Source: Streptomyces albicerus
GTDB lineage: Bacteria > Actinomycetota > Actinomycetes > Streptomycetales > Streptomycetaceae
DNA: 43,285 nt
Assembly (NCBI RefSeq): GCF_008905045.1
Contig: NZ_VWMY01000079.1
Span: 1 to 43,285, forward strand
Reading direction: 5' to 3'
Made by a program: the position numbers and the translations under genes
Shown here: in pieces, positions 32,917 through 40,492 of the stretch
Numbering within the stretch: position 1 is the stretch's first letter
How the letters are laid out: each line of letters starts with the position of its first letter
The notes under the pieces: generated by a model
The model's input: the letters and a program-made list of their open reading frames with translations, nothing else
Told to the model about the DNA's origin: nothing
Databases searched by the model: none

Positions 32917-34832
32917 CGTGTCCGCTCCGAAGCCGTGCCCGTCCCGGCCGCGCCGTCCGGGCCGAGCCACAGCGACCGCGGCCGCAGCGCGCTCGTGGGC
33001 AACGCCACCACCGGGCCGGCCGGGATCGCTGCGCGCGTGACGTCGACGCCGGCCAGCCACAGCCGGGTCAGCTGCTCGAAGCGGTGGCCGTGCCACAGGG
33101 CGGTCAGGTAGGCGCGGGTCTCCGGCAGGTCGTCGAGAAGGGGTCCGCTGCCCGGCCGCGGCCGGGTGTCGGCGGTGCGGGCGAGTCCCGTCACCGGTGC
33201 CGGCCGCCGCCCGCGGTCCGCGGCGGCCTGCGGCTGGGCCGCGAACTCGTCGAGTGCGGTGGCCAGTTGGGCGCTGTCCTGGGCCGTCACGGCGAGCCGG
33301 CAGTCCAGGGCCGCGCGGCCACACCGCAGTTCCCGGGCCAGCGCGCCCAGGCCGGGCAGGGCACCGGCCGGGCGGCCGCGCGCGGTGAGCCAGGCCGCCA
33401 GCCGTCGTGCGGTGGCGGCCAGGTGCTCCAGGGTGGGCGCCGAGACCAGCACCAGCTGCGGCTGTCCGTCGTCCTCGCCGGCTGCGCCCGCCGCGTCCCG
33501 TTCCGCGCCCGTGCCGGAATCGGGCAGGTACTCCTCGACGACCGCCCGCGCCTGGGTGCCCGCGCTGCCCCGCACCACGACCGAGGCCCGGCGGGGCCCT
33601 TCGACGCCATCGGCGCGCCGCGGCCGGTCCCAGGGACCGGCTCCGCTCTGAGCGCCGGCGGCGGCGAGCGTCCCGCTGCGCACCTGGAGCACGGCCCGGG
33701 TCAGCGCCGCGGCCCCGGTGGCGGCCCCGGCATCCCCGACGCCGGCGCGCACGGTCTGGCCGGACTCGTGCAGCGTGCCGCCCTCGGCGGGAGGCGGCCC
33801 TGCGGCCCCGTCCTGGTCGTCACCGCCGTCCCCCCCGCTTCGTCCGGCGTGGGCGACCGCGGTGGAGCGGATGACGGCGTGGACGGTGTCGCCGTCCTGC
33901 TGCGCGGCGGCCAGTGGTTTGAGCAGCACCGCGCCGACGCCCTCCCCCGCGCCGGGCCCCTGGCGCGAGGGGTGCAGGCGCAGCTCCACGGCGCCGACCA
34001 GGGCCGCCGCGCACTCGCCCGCCCGCAGCGCGGCAAGCGCCTGGTGCAGGGCGACGAGGAAGGAGGACTCACCGGCATCCACGCACTGGCTCGGGCCGCT
34101 GAGGTCCAGCAGTGCGGACAGCCGGCCCGGCAGGCTCCCGTGACCGGCCGCGGGCAGGGCGCGTCCCGGGGTCCACTGCCCGGCAGCGAGCAGCAGGTAG
34201 TCGTGGGAGCCGGCCGCCGCGTAGACGCCGAGGCTGCGCGGCCGGCCGCTCGCCGACACCAGCGCGTCGAGCCGGGCACCGGCCTGGCCGGCGGCCTCGA
34301 GCGTCTCCCAGGCGGTGTGCAGGAACAGCCGTTCCTGAGGGTCCGTCAGGACGGCTTCCTCGTCGGTCAGGCCGAAGAACGCCGTGTCGAACTCGTCCAC
34401 GTGCTCCAGGAAGTGACCGCCGTCCCCGGCATCTCCGGCATCCCGGCCCGGCGGCGCGGCGGCCGCGGTGTCCCGCCCCTCGAGCAGGTTGTGCCAGAAC
34501 GCCGCCAGGTCGGGGGCCTGCGGATAGCGCCCCCCGATACCGATGACGGCGAACCGGTCGTCCGCGTCGGCACGCCCGGCCGGGACGCGGGCGTGCGCCG
34601 GGTCGTCCGCCGTCACGGGCGAGGACACCGCCTCGGTCCCGGACGGCACGGGCACCACCACCGGCCCGCCGGCGATCGCCGGCCGGCCGGCTTCCCCGCC
34701 GGCGGACGGCACGGGCGCGGGCGCCGCCGAAGGTGGCGCAGGCGCGAGCGGCGCCCCGGTGAGCAGCGCCACCGCGTGCTGCCGGTCCAGGGTGCCGTTC
34801 TTGAACCTGGTCAGGATCTCCCTGTTGTCCAT
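32913..34832 (-). CDS. Ketosynthase-like protein lacking catalytic residues
   Basis: 639-residue type I-like KS with an N-terminal helix (ILTRFKNGTLDRQHAVALL, 6-25), an acidic/proline linker, then KS signatures FAVIGIGGRYPQ (about 93) and TDPQERLFLHTAWE (about 162). The active-site segment reads SQCVDAGESSFL, so the Cys position is Glu (near 254). The HGTGT and GHxEAAAG motifs are missing: the corresponding region is Gly/Asp-rich and rearranged, ending in LTRAVLQVRSGTL. It therefore cannot condense, although a decarboxylase (KSQ-like) or scaffold role remains open. Residues 450-639 resemble a KS-to-AT linker. It is co-transcribed with the tandem ACP and PPTase. ATG start. Confidence 0.8.
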   Translation of the reverse strand: MDNREILTRFKNGTLDRQHAVALLTGAPLAPAPPSAAPAPVPSAGGEAGRPAIAGGPVVVPVPSGTEAVSSPVTADDPAHARVPAGRADADDRFAVIGIGGRYPQAPDLAAFWHNLLEGRDTAAAAPPGRDAGDAGDGGHFLEHVDEFDTAFFGLTDEEAVLTDPQERLFLHTAWETLEAAGQAGARLDALVSASGRPRSLGVYAAAGSHDYLLLAAGQWTPGRALPAAGHGSLPGRLSALLDLSGPSQCVDAGESSFLVALHQALAALRAGECAAALVGAVELRLHPSRQGPGAGEGVGAVLLKPLAAAQQDGDTVHAVIRSTAVAHAGRSGGDGGDDQDGAAGPPPAEGGTLHESGQTVRAGVGDAGAATGAAALTRAVLQVRSGTLAAAGAQSGAGPWDRPRRADGVEGPRRASVVVRGSAGTQARAVVEEYLPDSGTGAERDAAGAAGEDDGQPQLVLVSAPTLEHLAATARRLAAWLTARGRPAGALPGLGALARELRCGRAALDCRLAVTAQDSAQLATALDEFAAQPQAAADRGRRPAPVTGLARTADTRPRPGSGPLLDDLPETRAYLTALWHGHRFEQLTRLWLAGVDVTRAAIPAGPVVALPTSALRPRSLWLGPDGAAGTGTASERTR

Positions 34833-34851
34833 GGTGCCGTGCGCTCCCGTC

Positions 34852-35580
34852 TCAGGCCGCTCGCCCCGCCAGCACGGCGGCTGCCTCGTCGACGCTGAGC
34901 CGGTTGTCGCGGACCGCGTCGAGCAGTGCCTCCAGGTCCGTGGGGCCCGCGGGGCCGGACGGCGCCTGGGTCCGGGACCGCAGGGCGGGCCCCGGCAGGG
35001 TCCGGGCGGCGGGCAGGCCGGTGCGGGAGGCGACGTAGGCCGCCATGGCGTTCAGGCTCGGGTGGTCGTAGAGCGTGACGGCCCGCTCGTCGAGGCCGTA
35101 GGTGCGGTTGACGACGGCCACGAACTCCGCGCCGAGGATGGAGTCGAGGCCGAGCAGGTGGAAGGCGGCGTCGGCGTCGATGTCCCAGGGCTCGCAGCAC
35201 AGGATCCGGGCGAGCTCTGTGCGCAGCACGTCGACGACCTGCTCCGCGCCGGCCGCCGGCGCCGGCGCGGGGCCGGGCGCGGGCTGCGGGCCAAGGACAC
35301 CGAGCTGGGGGGCCACATGGCGGGCGAACGCGGCGGGGGTCGGGTGGTCGTACAGGGCGGTGGCCTTGATGCGGGTGCCGTAGCGGGCGTTGACGACGGC
35401 CACGAACTCGACGGTCAGCATGGAGTCGAGACCGAGCAGGTGGAAGGGCTGCTCGGGGTCGATCGCCTCGGCCTTGACGCCCAGGGCGTCGGCCAGCACG
35501 GTGATGAGCTCGCCGAGCAGGTCGCCGCCGCCGGGCACCGGGAGCGCCGGCTGCGCTGCCGTACGCGGGTCGCTGGTCAT
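34852..35580 (-). CDS. Tandem acyl carrier protein
   Basis: 242 residues with two carrier domains. The first (about 20-95) has LLGLDSMLTVEF near 48-59; the second (about 112-185) has LLGLDSILGAEF near 142-153. Both serines are intact and the two are clearly duplicated. A C-terminal helix (LEALLDAVRDNRLSVDEAAA) resembles the N-terminal helix of the neighbouring KS-like protein, as in docking helices of trans-AT systems, and may bind it. ATG after GAGAGAGGCCC; CTTGAGAG precedes on the coding strand. Possibly carries an amino-acyl or branch unit rather than the main chain. Confidence 0.88.
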   Translation of the reverse strand: MTSDPRTAAQPALPVPGGGDLLGELITVLADALGVKAEAIDPEQPFHLLGLDSMLTVEFVAVVNARYGTRIKATALYDHPTPAAFARHVAPQLGVLGPQPAPGPAPAPAAGAEQVVDVLRTELARILCCEPWDIDADAAFHLLGLDSILGAEFVAVVNRTYGLDERAVTLYDHPSLNAMAAYVASRTGLPAARTLPGPALRSRTQAPSGPAGPTDLEALLDAVRDNRLSVDEAAAVLAGRAA

Positions 35581-35761
35581 CTTTGGGCCTCTCTCAAGGG
35601 TCGGTCCCGGTCTGTGGTGGGAAATTGTCTGCTCAACCGGTCGGGCCGCACATCGCCGTCCGCGGTGAACCCGGGCCCGCGGTATGGCTCGTGGGAGGGG
35701 GCCCGGCCTGCTCCCCTACTCCGAAGGAGTGAGGGGGGCAGGAAGGTGTTCACTCCTGCCG

Positions 35762-35806
35762 GCCACCGGTGGCCGGTTCCCTCGTCCCGCAGCCACCGGT
35801 GGCCGG
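35762..35806. repeat. Repeated palindrome GCCACCGGTGGCCGG
   Basis: The 15-mer occurs at 35762-35776 and 35792-35806, 30 bases apart (three turns). Each contains the palindrome GCCACCGGTGGC. CACCGGTG appears again at 35813-35820. The block lies about 180-240 bases before the tandem-ACP start and could be an operator cluster. Confidence 0.5.
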
Positions 35807-35839
35807 ATCCTTCACCGGTGCCAAGGTCCGGTCTCCGGA

Positions 35840-36379
35840 CCCCGGCACCCGGCGGCACCACAATCGGCGGCATCAGGTCCCGCAACGCGCCGCTCCGCCC
35901 GGACAGTTCGTCGTACGTCATGCCACCGCGCGAGCGCCTCGCCGCCGCCCAGTGCGGCGTCGTCCATCGCCTCGGCACGCTCCTGCGCGTCCTGCCGGCG
36001 CACCTCCCCGCGGCACGCGCCCGGCGCAGCAGATGCCGGCCGGCCGCGAGGCGCATCCGGTGGAATCCGGGCCCGCCGCATGGTCGTTCCCGGCCCGCCC
36101 GCCGGTGATCCGGAACGCGGCCCGCAGCGTCGGATCCTTCCGGAGGGTCCACGCCCGCCAGTGGGTGTGGCCGCGCTGCCGCACCCGCTGCCGCGAGGCC
36201 CTGTGTGGAGGCGACGTGGACGTGCAGCGCCCCTGGGTCACCCCGGCCGCGCCGGCGCTGCCGGTCAGGGGGGCGTTCGCGTATCCCGTGAGGCCGAACA
36301 GGTGCGCCCCGGCGTGCACCAGCCGGTGGCGGCTCTTCTCGGATCGTTCCGGCACTGGTTCCCCCGGCCAGCCCGTCAC
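35840..36379 (-). pseudogene. Decayed TetR/gamma-butyrolactone-receptor-like gene
   Basis: Minus-strand fragments in three frames line up as one TetR protein. The helix-turn-helix reads HAGAHLFGLTGYANAPLTGS and AAGVTQG, then after a lost base ALHVHVASTQGLAAA (canonical GALxFHFxSK). VRQRGH and DPTLRAAFRITG follow in the first frame, FHRMRLAAGRHLLRRARAAG in the second, DAQERAEAMDDAALGGGEAL in the third, then LSGRSGALRDLMPPIV. At least three frameshifts are needed. It is a third receptor homologue beside two intact ones. The remaining gap sequence of 35581-36383 shows nothing else. Confidence 0.65.
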
Positions 36380-36383
36380 CGGT

Positions 36384-37253
36384 TCACACCTGCGCCATGC
36401 GGCCCCTGCCGGATCCGGCGGGGGGCAGCTGGGTCGCCGCGGGCGTCGGGTGGTCCAGGGACAGCGGGGTCTCGGGCGCGGCCATCAGGATCGACTGCTG
36501 CAGCCGGCGCAGCCGGGCCGAGGGCTCCAGGCCGAGGTCCCGCACGAGGGTGCCGCGCAGCCGGTGGTAGACGTCGAGCGCCTCACTGCGCCGGCCCGAG
36601 CGGTGCAGCGCCAGCATGAACTGGGCGTGCAGGTTCTCGTGGTTGCGGTAACGGCTGGTCAGCACGGTGAGTTCGGCGAGCAGTTCCCGGTGCCGGCCGA
36701 GCCGCAGGTCGGCGTCGATGCGCTGGTCGAGGGCGCACAGCCGGCTCTCGTCCAGCCGTTTGGCCTCCATCTGCAGCTGGGTGCCCATCTGTACGTCGGC
36801 GAAGGCGGCGCCGGCCCACAGGCTCAGCGCCTCGCGCAGTTTGCGGGCGGCGCCGGGGAAGTCCCCGGCGTCCATGGCCCGGTAGCCCGTGCCCGCGAGC
36901 CGCTCGAACTCGCGCACGTCGCTGGTGCCGCCGCCGGTGACCAGCAGATAGCCGCCGGGCGAGGTCACCAGCACGTCCTTGGCGCTGCGCGGCGGCTCAC
37001 CCGCGGCGGGAGTGTCCTTCTCCAGCGCGACGGTGATGAGTTCACGCAGCTGCAGTACATAGGTCTGCAGGGTGGTGCGGGCGCTGCGCGGCGGTTTGCC
37101 CGCCCACAGCTCCTCGATCAGCCCGGAGACCGGCACCACCTGGTCGGCGTGGAGCGCCAGAAGGGCGAGGACCTGCCGAGGCTTCGGTGCGGTGGGGGCG
37201 ATCGAGGCCCCGTTCTCCCTGACGTCGAGTGCGCCCAGTACGTCGATGTCCAC
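36384..37253 (-). CDS. SARP-family activator (third)
   Basis: 289-residue SARP with the OmpR-like domain (1-100; DIDVLGALDVRENGASI, TTLQTYVLQLRELI) and the BTA domain (about 108-255; FERLAGTGYRAMDAGDF, EALDVYHRLRGTLVRDLG). GTG start with GGGGGAGACGGC. A receptor-type dyad (37301-37347) sits about 50 bases upstream, so it probably links gamma-butyrolactone signalling to cluster activation. CTTGAG also occurs upstream on the coding strand. Confidence 0.93.
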   Translation of the reverse strand: MDIDVLGALDVRENGASIAPTAPKPRQVLALLALHADQVVPVSGLIEELWAGKPPRSARTTLQTYVLQLRELITVALEKDTPAAGEPPRSAKDVLVTSPGGYLLVTGGGTSDVREFERLAGTGYRAMDAGDFPGAARKLREALSLWAGAAFADVQMGTQLQMEAKRLDESRLCALDQRIDADLRLGRHRELLAELTVLTSRYRNHENLHAQFMLALHRSGRRSEALDVYHRLRGTLVRDLGLEPSARLRRLQQSILMAAPETPLSLDHPTPAATQLPPAGSGRGRMAQV

Positions 37254-37300
37254 GCCGTCTCCCCCTACTTCCCTGTGTGGTGCCCGGCACGATCCAGTAA

Positions 37301-37347
37301 AAAACAGTACGGACGGTTTGTCAATATCAAACCGTCTAAGCTGTTTT
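37301..37347. promoter_or_regulatory. Long ARE-like operator before SARP3
   Basis: Perfect nested dyad: AAAACAG, 4 bases, GACGGTTTG, 7 bases, CAAACCGTC, 4 bases, CTGTTTT, all around one centre (37324). GACGGTTTG/CAAACCGTC match the half sites of gamma-butyrolactone receptor operators (ARE). It is AT-rich, unlike its surroundings, and lies 48-94 bases before the SARP3 start. A receptor encoded in the window probably represses SARP3 here. Confidence 0.75.
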
Positions 37348-37475
37348 ATTTGACCCGCCTAGACTGGCCCTCAAGCCCGGGTAGACCAGCCTGAGCAGGC
37401 AACATGATGAGATCTCCGGAACGGGCACCGCGACAGGGCGCCTAGCTTCGGGTGAGATCCCGGGGAGATTCCACC

Positions 37476-37493
37476 CTGAGTCGAGCGACTCAG
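37476..37493. terminator. Hairpin after tetR1
   Basis: CTGAGTCG/CGACTCAG stem of 8 bp with an AG loop, about 28 bases beyond the TetR1 stop. It may terminate TetR1 transcription or be an operator. CTGTTTAA and TTAACAG nearby also form a pair. Confidence 0.45.
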
Positions 37494-37520
37494 AGTCCTT
37501 TAACAGACCAGATGCGCTGT

Positions 37521-38159
37521 TTAAGTCCGGCCGGGCCCGGTGCCCGGCGTCCCGCCGGGCACCAGCCGGCCGAGGGTCTCGGCCGACGCCAGCCGGGGCA
37601 GCAGCAGGTCCCAGAACTGCCCGATCGTGGCCGCGGACATCCACCTGCGGTCGCTGGCACCGAGCCGCTCGAAACCCACCGTCGCCGCCACCACGGCGAC
37701 CGCGGCGTCGGCCGCGGACACGCCCTCGGCGAGCACGCCCTCGCGCTCTGCGTCCTTGAGCACTTCCTCGACCCAGCCCTGCCACTGTCCGCGCAGGTCC
37801 GCCGCGCCGTCCCGGCTCGGCGAGCCGCCTGCCAGCTCAAAACCGGCCCGGACCACGACGTCCCGGTCCAGCCGTCCCATCAGGGTGTGCGTGGCGTCGA
37901 TGAGCCGCTGCAGCGGCTCCGGCCCGCCGGCCCGGGCCGGGGCGGCGATGGTGCGGACGGCGGCGGCCGCCTCGTCCTGCACGGCGCGGGCCAGGGTCTG
38001 CTTGCTCTCGAAGTGGAAGTGCAGCGCGCCGTTGCTCACCCCGGCCTTCTGGCTGATGGAGTTGAGCGACGCCACGCCGAAGCCGTCGTGCGCGAACACC
38101 TCGGCGGCCGCTCGCACCAAGGCCTGCCGCGTGCGCGCGGCCCGCTCCTGCTTCACCAT
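37521..38159 (-). CDS. TetR-family (pseudo) gamma-butyrolactone receptor
   Basis: 212-residue repressor. The first 55 residues give the receptor-type helix-turn-helix (VKQERAARTRQALVRAAAEV, then QKAGVSNGALHFHFESK). GALHFHF is the form seen in the JadR2/ScbR2 group of pseudo-receptors, which sense antibiotics or intermediates more than butyrolactones. The C-terminal ligand domain (RFELAGGSPSRDG-like region near 105) is short. ATG start. It sits between SARP3 and the carboxylase gene and would repress SARP3 at the dyad 37301-37347. Confidence 0.88.
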   Translation of the reverse strand: MVKQERAARTRQALVRAAAEVFAHDGFGVASLNSISQKAGVSNGALHFHFESKQTLARAVQDEAAAAVRTIAAPARAGGPEPLQRLIDATHTLMGRLDRDVVVRAGFELAGGSPSRDGAADLRGQWQGWVEEVLKDAEREGVLAEGVSAADAAVAVVAATVGFERLGASDRRWMSAATIGQFWDLLLPRLASAETLGRLVPGGTPGTGPGRT

Positions 38160-38230
38160 GGCGGTGCTCCTGACTGGGGCCGGCCGGCGGCGTGACCGGC
38201 CGGCCCTCGGGTTGTGCCTGATCCAGCGGC

Positions 38231-39826
38231 TTACTGCGGGGGGGGTTGCCGTGCTTGCGGGAGGGCAGGTCGGCCTGCTTGGTGCGGAGCATCGCGAGGG
38301 ACCGGATGAGTACCCCGCGGGTCTTTGCGGGATCGATGACGTCGTCGACCAGGCCGCGCTCCGCCGCGTAGGTACGGGTGCATGAGCTCGGACCTGTACT
38401 CCTTGACCATGCGGGCCCGCACCGCCTCGGCATCCCCGGCCTCGGCGATCCGGCGGCGGAAGATGACGCCGGCCGCGCCCTCCGCGCCCCTCACGGCGAT
38501 CTCGTTCGGCGGCCGGGCGTACGTCGGGTCCGCACCGATGGACTGGCTGTCCATCACGATGTACGCGCCTCCGTACGCCTTGCGCAGGATGAGCGAGATG
38601 CGCGGCACCGTCGCGTTGCGGCAGGCGTACAACAGCTTCGCGCCATGGCGGATGATTCCGCCGTGCTCCTGGTCGATGCCCGGGAGGAACCCGGGGACGT
38701 CCGGCAGTGTGATGACGGGAATGCTGAAAGCGTCACACATCCGGACGAAGCGCGCGGCCTGCTGCGAGGCCTCGATGCCGAGCACGCCCGCGAGGCTCTG
38801 CGGCTGATGGGCGACGATACCGACCACCTGGCCGTCGAGGCGGGCCAGCGCGCAGATGACGTGGCGCGCCCAGCGCTCGTGGACCTCCAGGTGCTCGCCG
38901 TCGTCGACGATCTCCTCGATCACGCGGGTCATGCCGTACGGCCGGCTGCCGTCGGCGGGCACCAGGTCCAGCAGGACGCCGCTGCGCCGGTCCGCGGGGT
39001 CGCCGCCGAGCACCTTCGGCGGGGCCTCGCGGTTGTTCTGCGCACGCAGGGACAGCAGGCAGCGCACCTCGGCGAGGCAGGTCTCCTCGCCGTCGTGGGC
39101 GACGTGCGCCACGCCGCTGGTCTCGGCGTGGACGTCCGCGCCGCCGAGCCCGTTCTGCGTGATCTCCTCGCCGGTCACCGCCGTGACCACGTCCGGTCCG
39201 GTGAGGAACATCTGCGAGGTCCCGCGGACCATGAACACGACGTCCGTCGGCGCCGGGCCGCAGGCCGCGCCGCCCGCGCACGGGCCGAGCATCACCGAGA
39301 TCTGCGGGATGGCCCCGGACGCCGTGGCGTTGCGCCGGACGCTGCCGCCGTACCCGGCGAGCGCACGCACCCCCTCCCGGATCCGGGCGCCGGCGCCGTC
39401 GTTGAACAACACCAGCGGCGCCCCGGTGGCGATGGCCATGTCCATGATCTTGTGGATCTTCGCGGCGTGGGCCTCGCCCAGCGCGCCGCCGAAGACCCAA
39501 AAGCCGTGCGCGTACACGAAGACCGTGCGGCCCCCCGCCGTGCCCCAGCCGGTGATCACACCGTCCGGGTACGGCTCTTCGGCCTCCAGGCCGAAGCCGG
39601 CCGCCCGGTGCCGGCGCAGCCGCTCGACCTCGTTGAACGAGCCCGGGTCCAGCAACAGCCCGATCCGCTCCCGCGCCGTCAGCCTGCCCTTCGCAGGCTG
39701 CGTTTCCGTCGCCCTCCCGCCCGGGCCCGCCCTCGCCCGCGCACGGATCTCGCGCAGCTGCGCCACGCGTCCGCGCACCGCTGTGGGCCCCGGCCCGACC
39801 GGAGGGCGGTCAGTCGTCGCAGCCAT
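38231..39826 (-). CDS. Acyl-CoA carboxylase beta subunit, frame disturbed near the C-terminus
   Basis: Carboxyltransferase of the AccB/PccB type: a first half with FVYAHGFWVFGGALGEAHA and a second half with GFLPGIDQEHGGIIRHGAKL (about 368-387). It makes malonyl-CoA (or methylmalonyl-CoA) for the PKS. From about residue 485 the frame changes: the open frame reads an arginine-rich tail, while the next frame holds the true end (YAAERGLVDDVIDPAKT...). An extra C at 38371-38372 and a second indel in the C8 run near 38238-38245 restore the ancestral stop. Protein otherwise intact. It could be sequencing error or real mutation. The alpha (biotin carboxylase/BCCP) subunit is absent. ARE-like operator upstream. 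Confidence 0.88.
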   Translation of the reverse strand: MAATTDRPPVGPGPTAVRGRVAQLREIRARARAGPGGRATETQPAKGRLTARERIGLLLDPGSFNEVERLRRHRAAGFGLEAEEPYPDGVITGWGTAGGRTVFVYAHGFWVFGGALGEAHAAKIHKIMDMAIATGAPLVLFNDGAGARIREGVRALAGYGGSVRRNATASGAIPQISVMLGPCAGGAACGPAPTDVVFMVRGTSQMFLTGPDVVTAVTGEEITQNGLGGADVHAETSGVAHVAHDGEETCLAEVRCLLSLRAQNNREAPPKVLGGDPADRRSGVLLDLVPADGSRPYGMTRVIEEIVDDGEHLEVHERWARHVICALARLDGQVVGIVAHQPQSLAGVLGIEASQQAARFVRMCDAFSIPVITLPDVPGFLPGIDQEHGGIIRHGAKLLYACRNATVPRISLILRKAYGGAYIVMDSQSIGADPTYARPPNEIAVRGAEGAAGVIFRRRIAEAGDAEAVRARMVKEYRSELMHPYLRGGARPGRRRHRSRKDPRGTHPVPRDAPHQAGRPALPQARQPPPQ

Positions 39827-39887
39827 GCCGGATCCCCTCCCGAGGCAGCGCCGAGCGGTCCGGCCCTGGGTCCAGAACCATCATAAC

Positions 39888-39905
39888 AAACCGCTCAGGC
39901 GGTTT
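39888..39905. promoter_or_regulatory. ARE-like operator before the carboxylase
   Basis: AAACCGC, TCAG, GCGGTTT form a perfect dyad 62-79 bases before the carboxylase start, in the 116-base gap after the epsilon gene. The sequence fits receptor sites (AAACCG...CGGTTT). It could let the TetR proteins control precursor supply. Confidence 0.65.
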
Positions 39906-39942
39906 ACGGTGGGGATCGAACCGCCGGGCCGGCCGGGGTCCG

Positions 39943-40131
39943 TCATCGCCAACTGCCGGGCGCCCGGTAGCCTTCCGGCCGCCTCCACCAGCGGGGGGCG
40001 GCCGCCGGCGGCCGCCCGGCCGCCTTGCGGGCACGCGTGCGCACCATGAGCAACGCCGCGGTGAGAGCGGCCAGTTCGTCCTCGCGGACCTGGCCGCGTT
40101 CCACCCGGACCGCGGCCTGCGCCCTCTCCAT
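39943..40131 (-). CDS. Acyl-CoA carboxylase epsilon subunit
   Basis: 62-residue protein with the epsilon pattern: VRVERGQVREDELAALTAAL at about 8-27 and a terminal WRRPEGYRAPGSW. Epsilon subunits of Streptomyces carboxylases stabilise the alpha-beta complex and raise its activity. ATG with GGGAG; an in-frame ATG eleven codons earlier is not chosen. It lies directly upstream of the beta subunit, with a candidate operator in between. Upstream, CTCAAGCGCC (40179-40188) is a minus-strand CGCTTGAG element. Confidence 0.82.
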   Translation of the reverse strand: MERAQAAVRVERGQVREDELAALTAALLMVRTRARKAAGRPPAAAPRWWRRPEGYRAPGSWR

Positions 40132-40410
40132 CCGGCCAACTCCCTTCCCCCGCCTCGCAGACACGGTCGGCCGGGACGCTCAAGCGCCGCTTTGGCATCA
40201 CTCGAGAACCGGCCGGGCCGGCAGCCCGTACGCCGCCGCCGGGGGCACCCGAAGCGCGCCGGCGGGATGGCGACCGGGGCGGCGCGCGCCCCGTCGCGGC
40301 GAAGGACATGCAGCTCAGGCGGGCACCCGGGGGAGGAACGCACACCAGGGGCGACGCATGGAAGAAGCCGCTCCATATCCCGTGCAGCCGGAGTCCTGCG
40401 TACCGCTAGA

Positions 40411-40432
40411 AACTAAACCGGATGGTATGTAT
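40411..40432. promoter_or_regulatory. ARE-like operator before the afsA homologue
   Basis: AACTAAACCGGATGGTATGT lies in the leader region, 61-82 bases before the ATG, and matches the 22-base ARE layout (AAACCG / GGTATGTAT with a 2-base centre). A receptor encoded in the window probably represses afsA here, as for ScbA/ScbR. Confidence 0.6.
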
Positions 40433-40492
40433 CTTCTCAGGCCTAGGAAGGAACCACGCACTTCACGCCACCGCGGCTCAGGGGGAACAGAT

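Noticed and set aside
37837..38433. Minus-strand frame at the carboxylase/tetR1 boundary as a separate gene
   Set aside because: Its first part is the displaced carboxylase C-terminus (YAAERGLVDD), and the rest is a shadow of tetR1; not an independent gene.
38378..39886. Plus-strand 502-codon frame opposite the carboxylase
   Set aside because: Histidine/arginine-rich shadow without domains.
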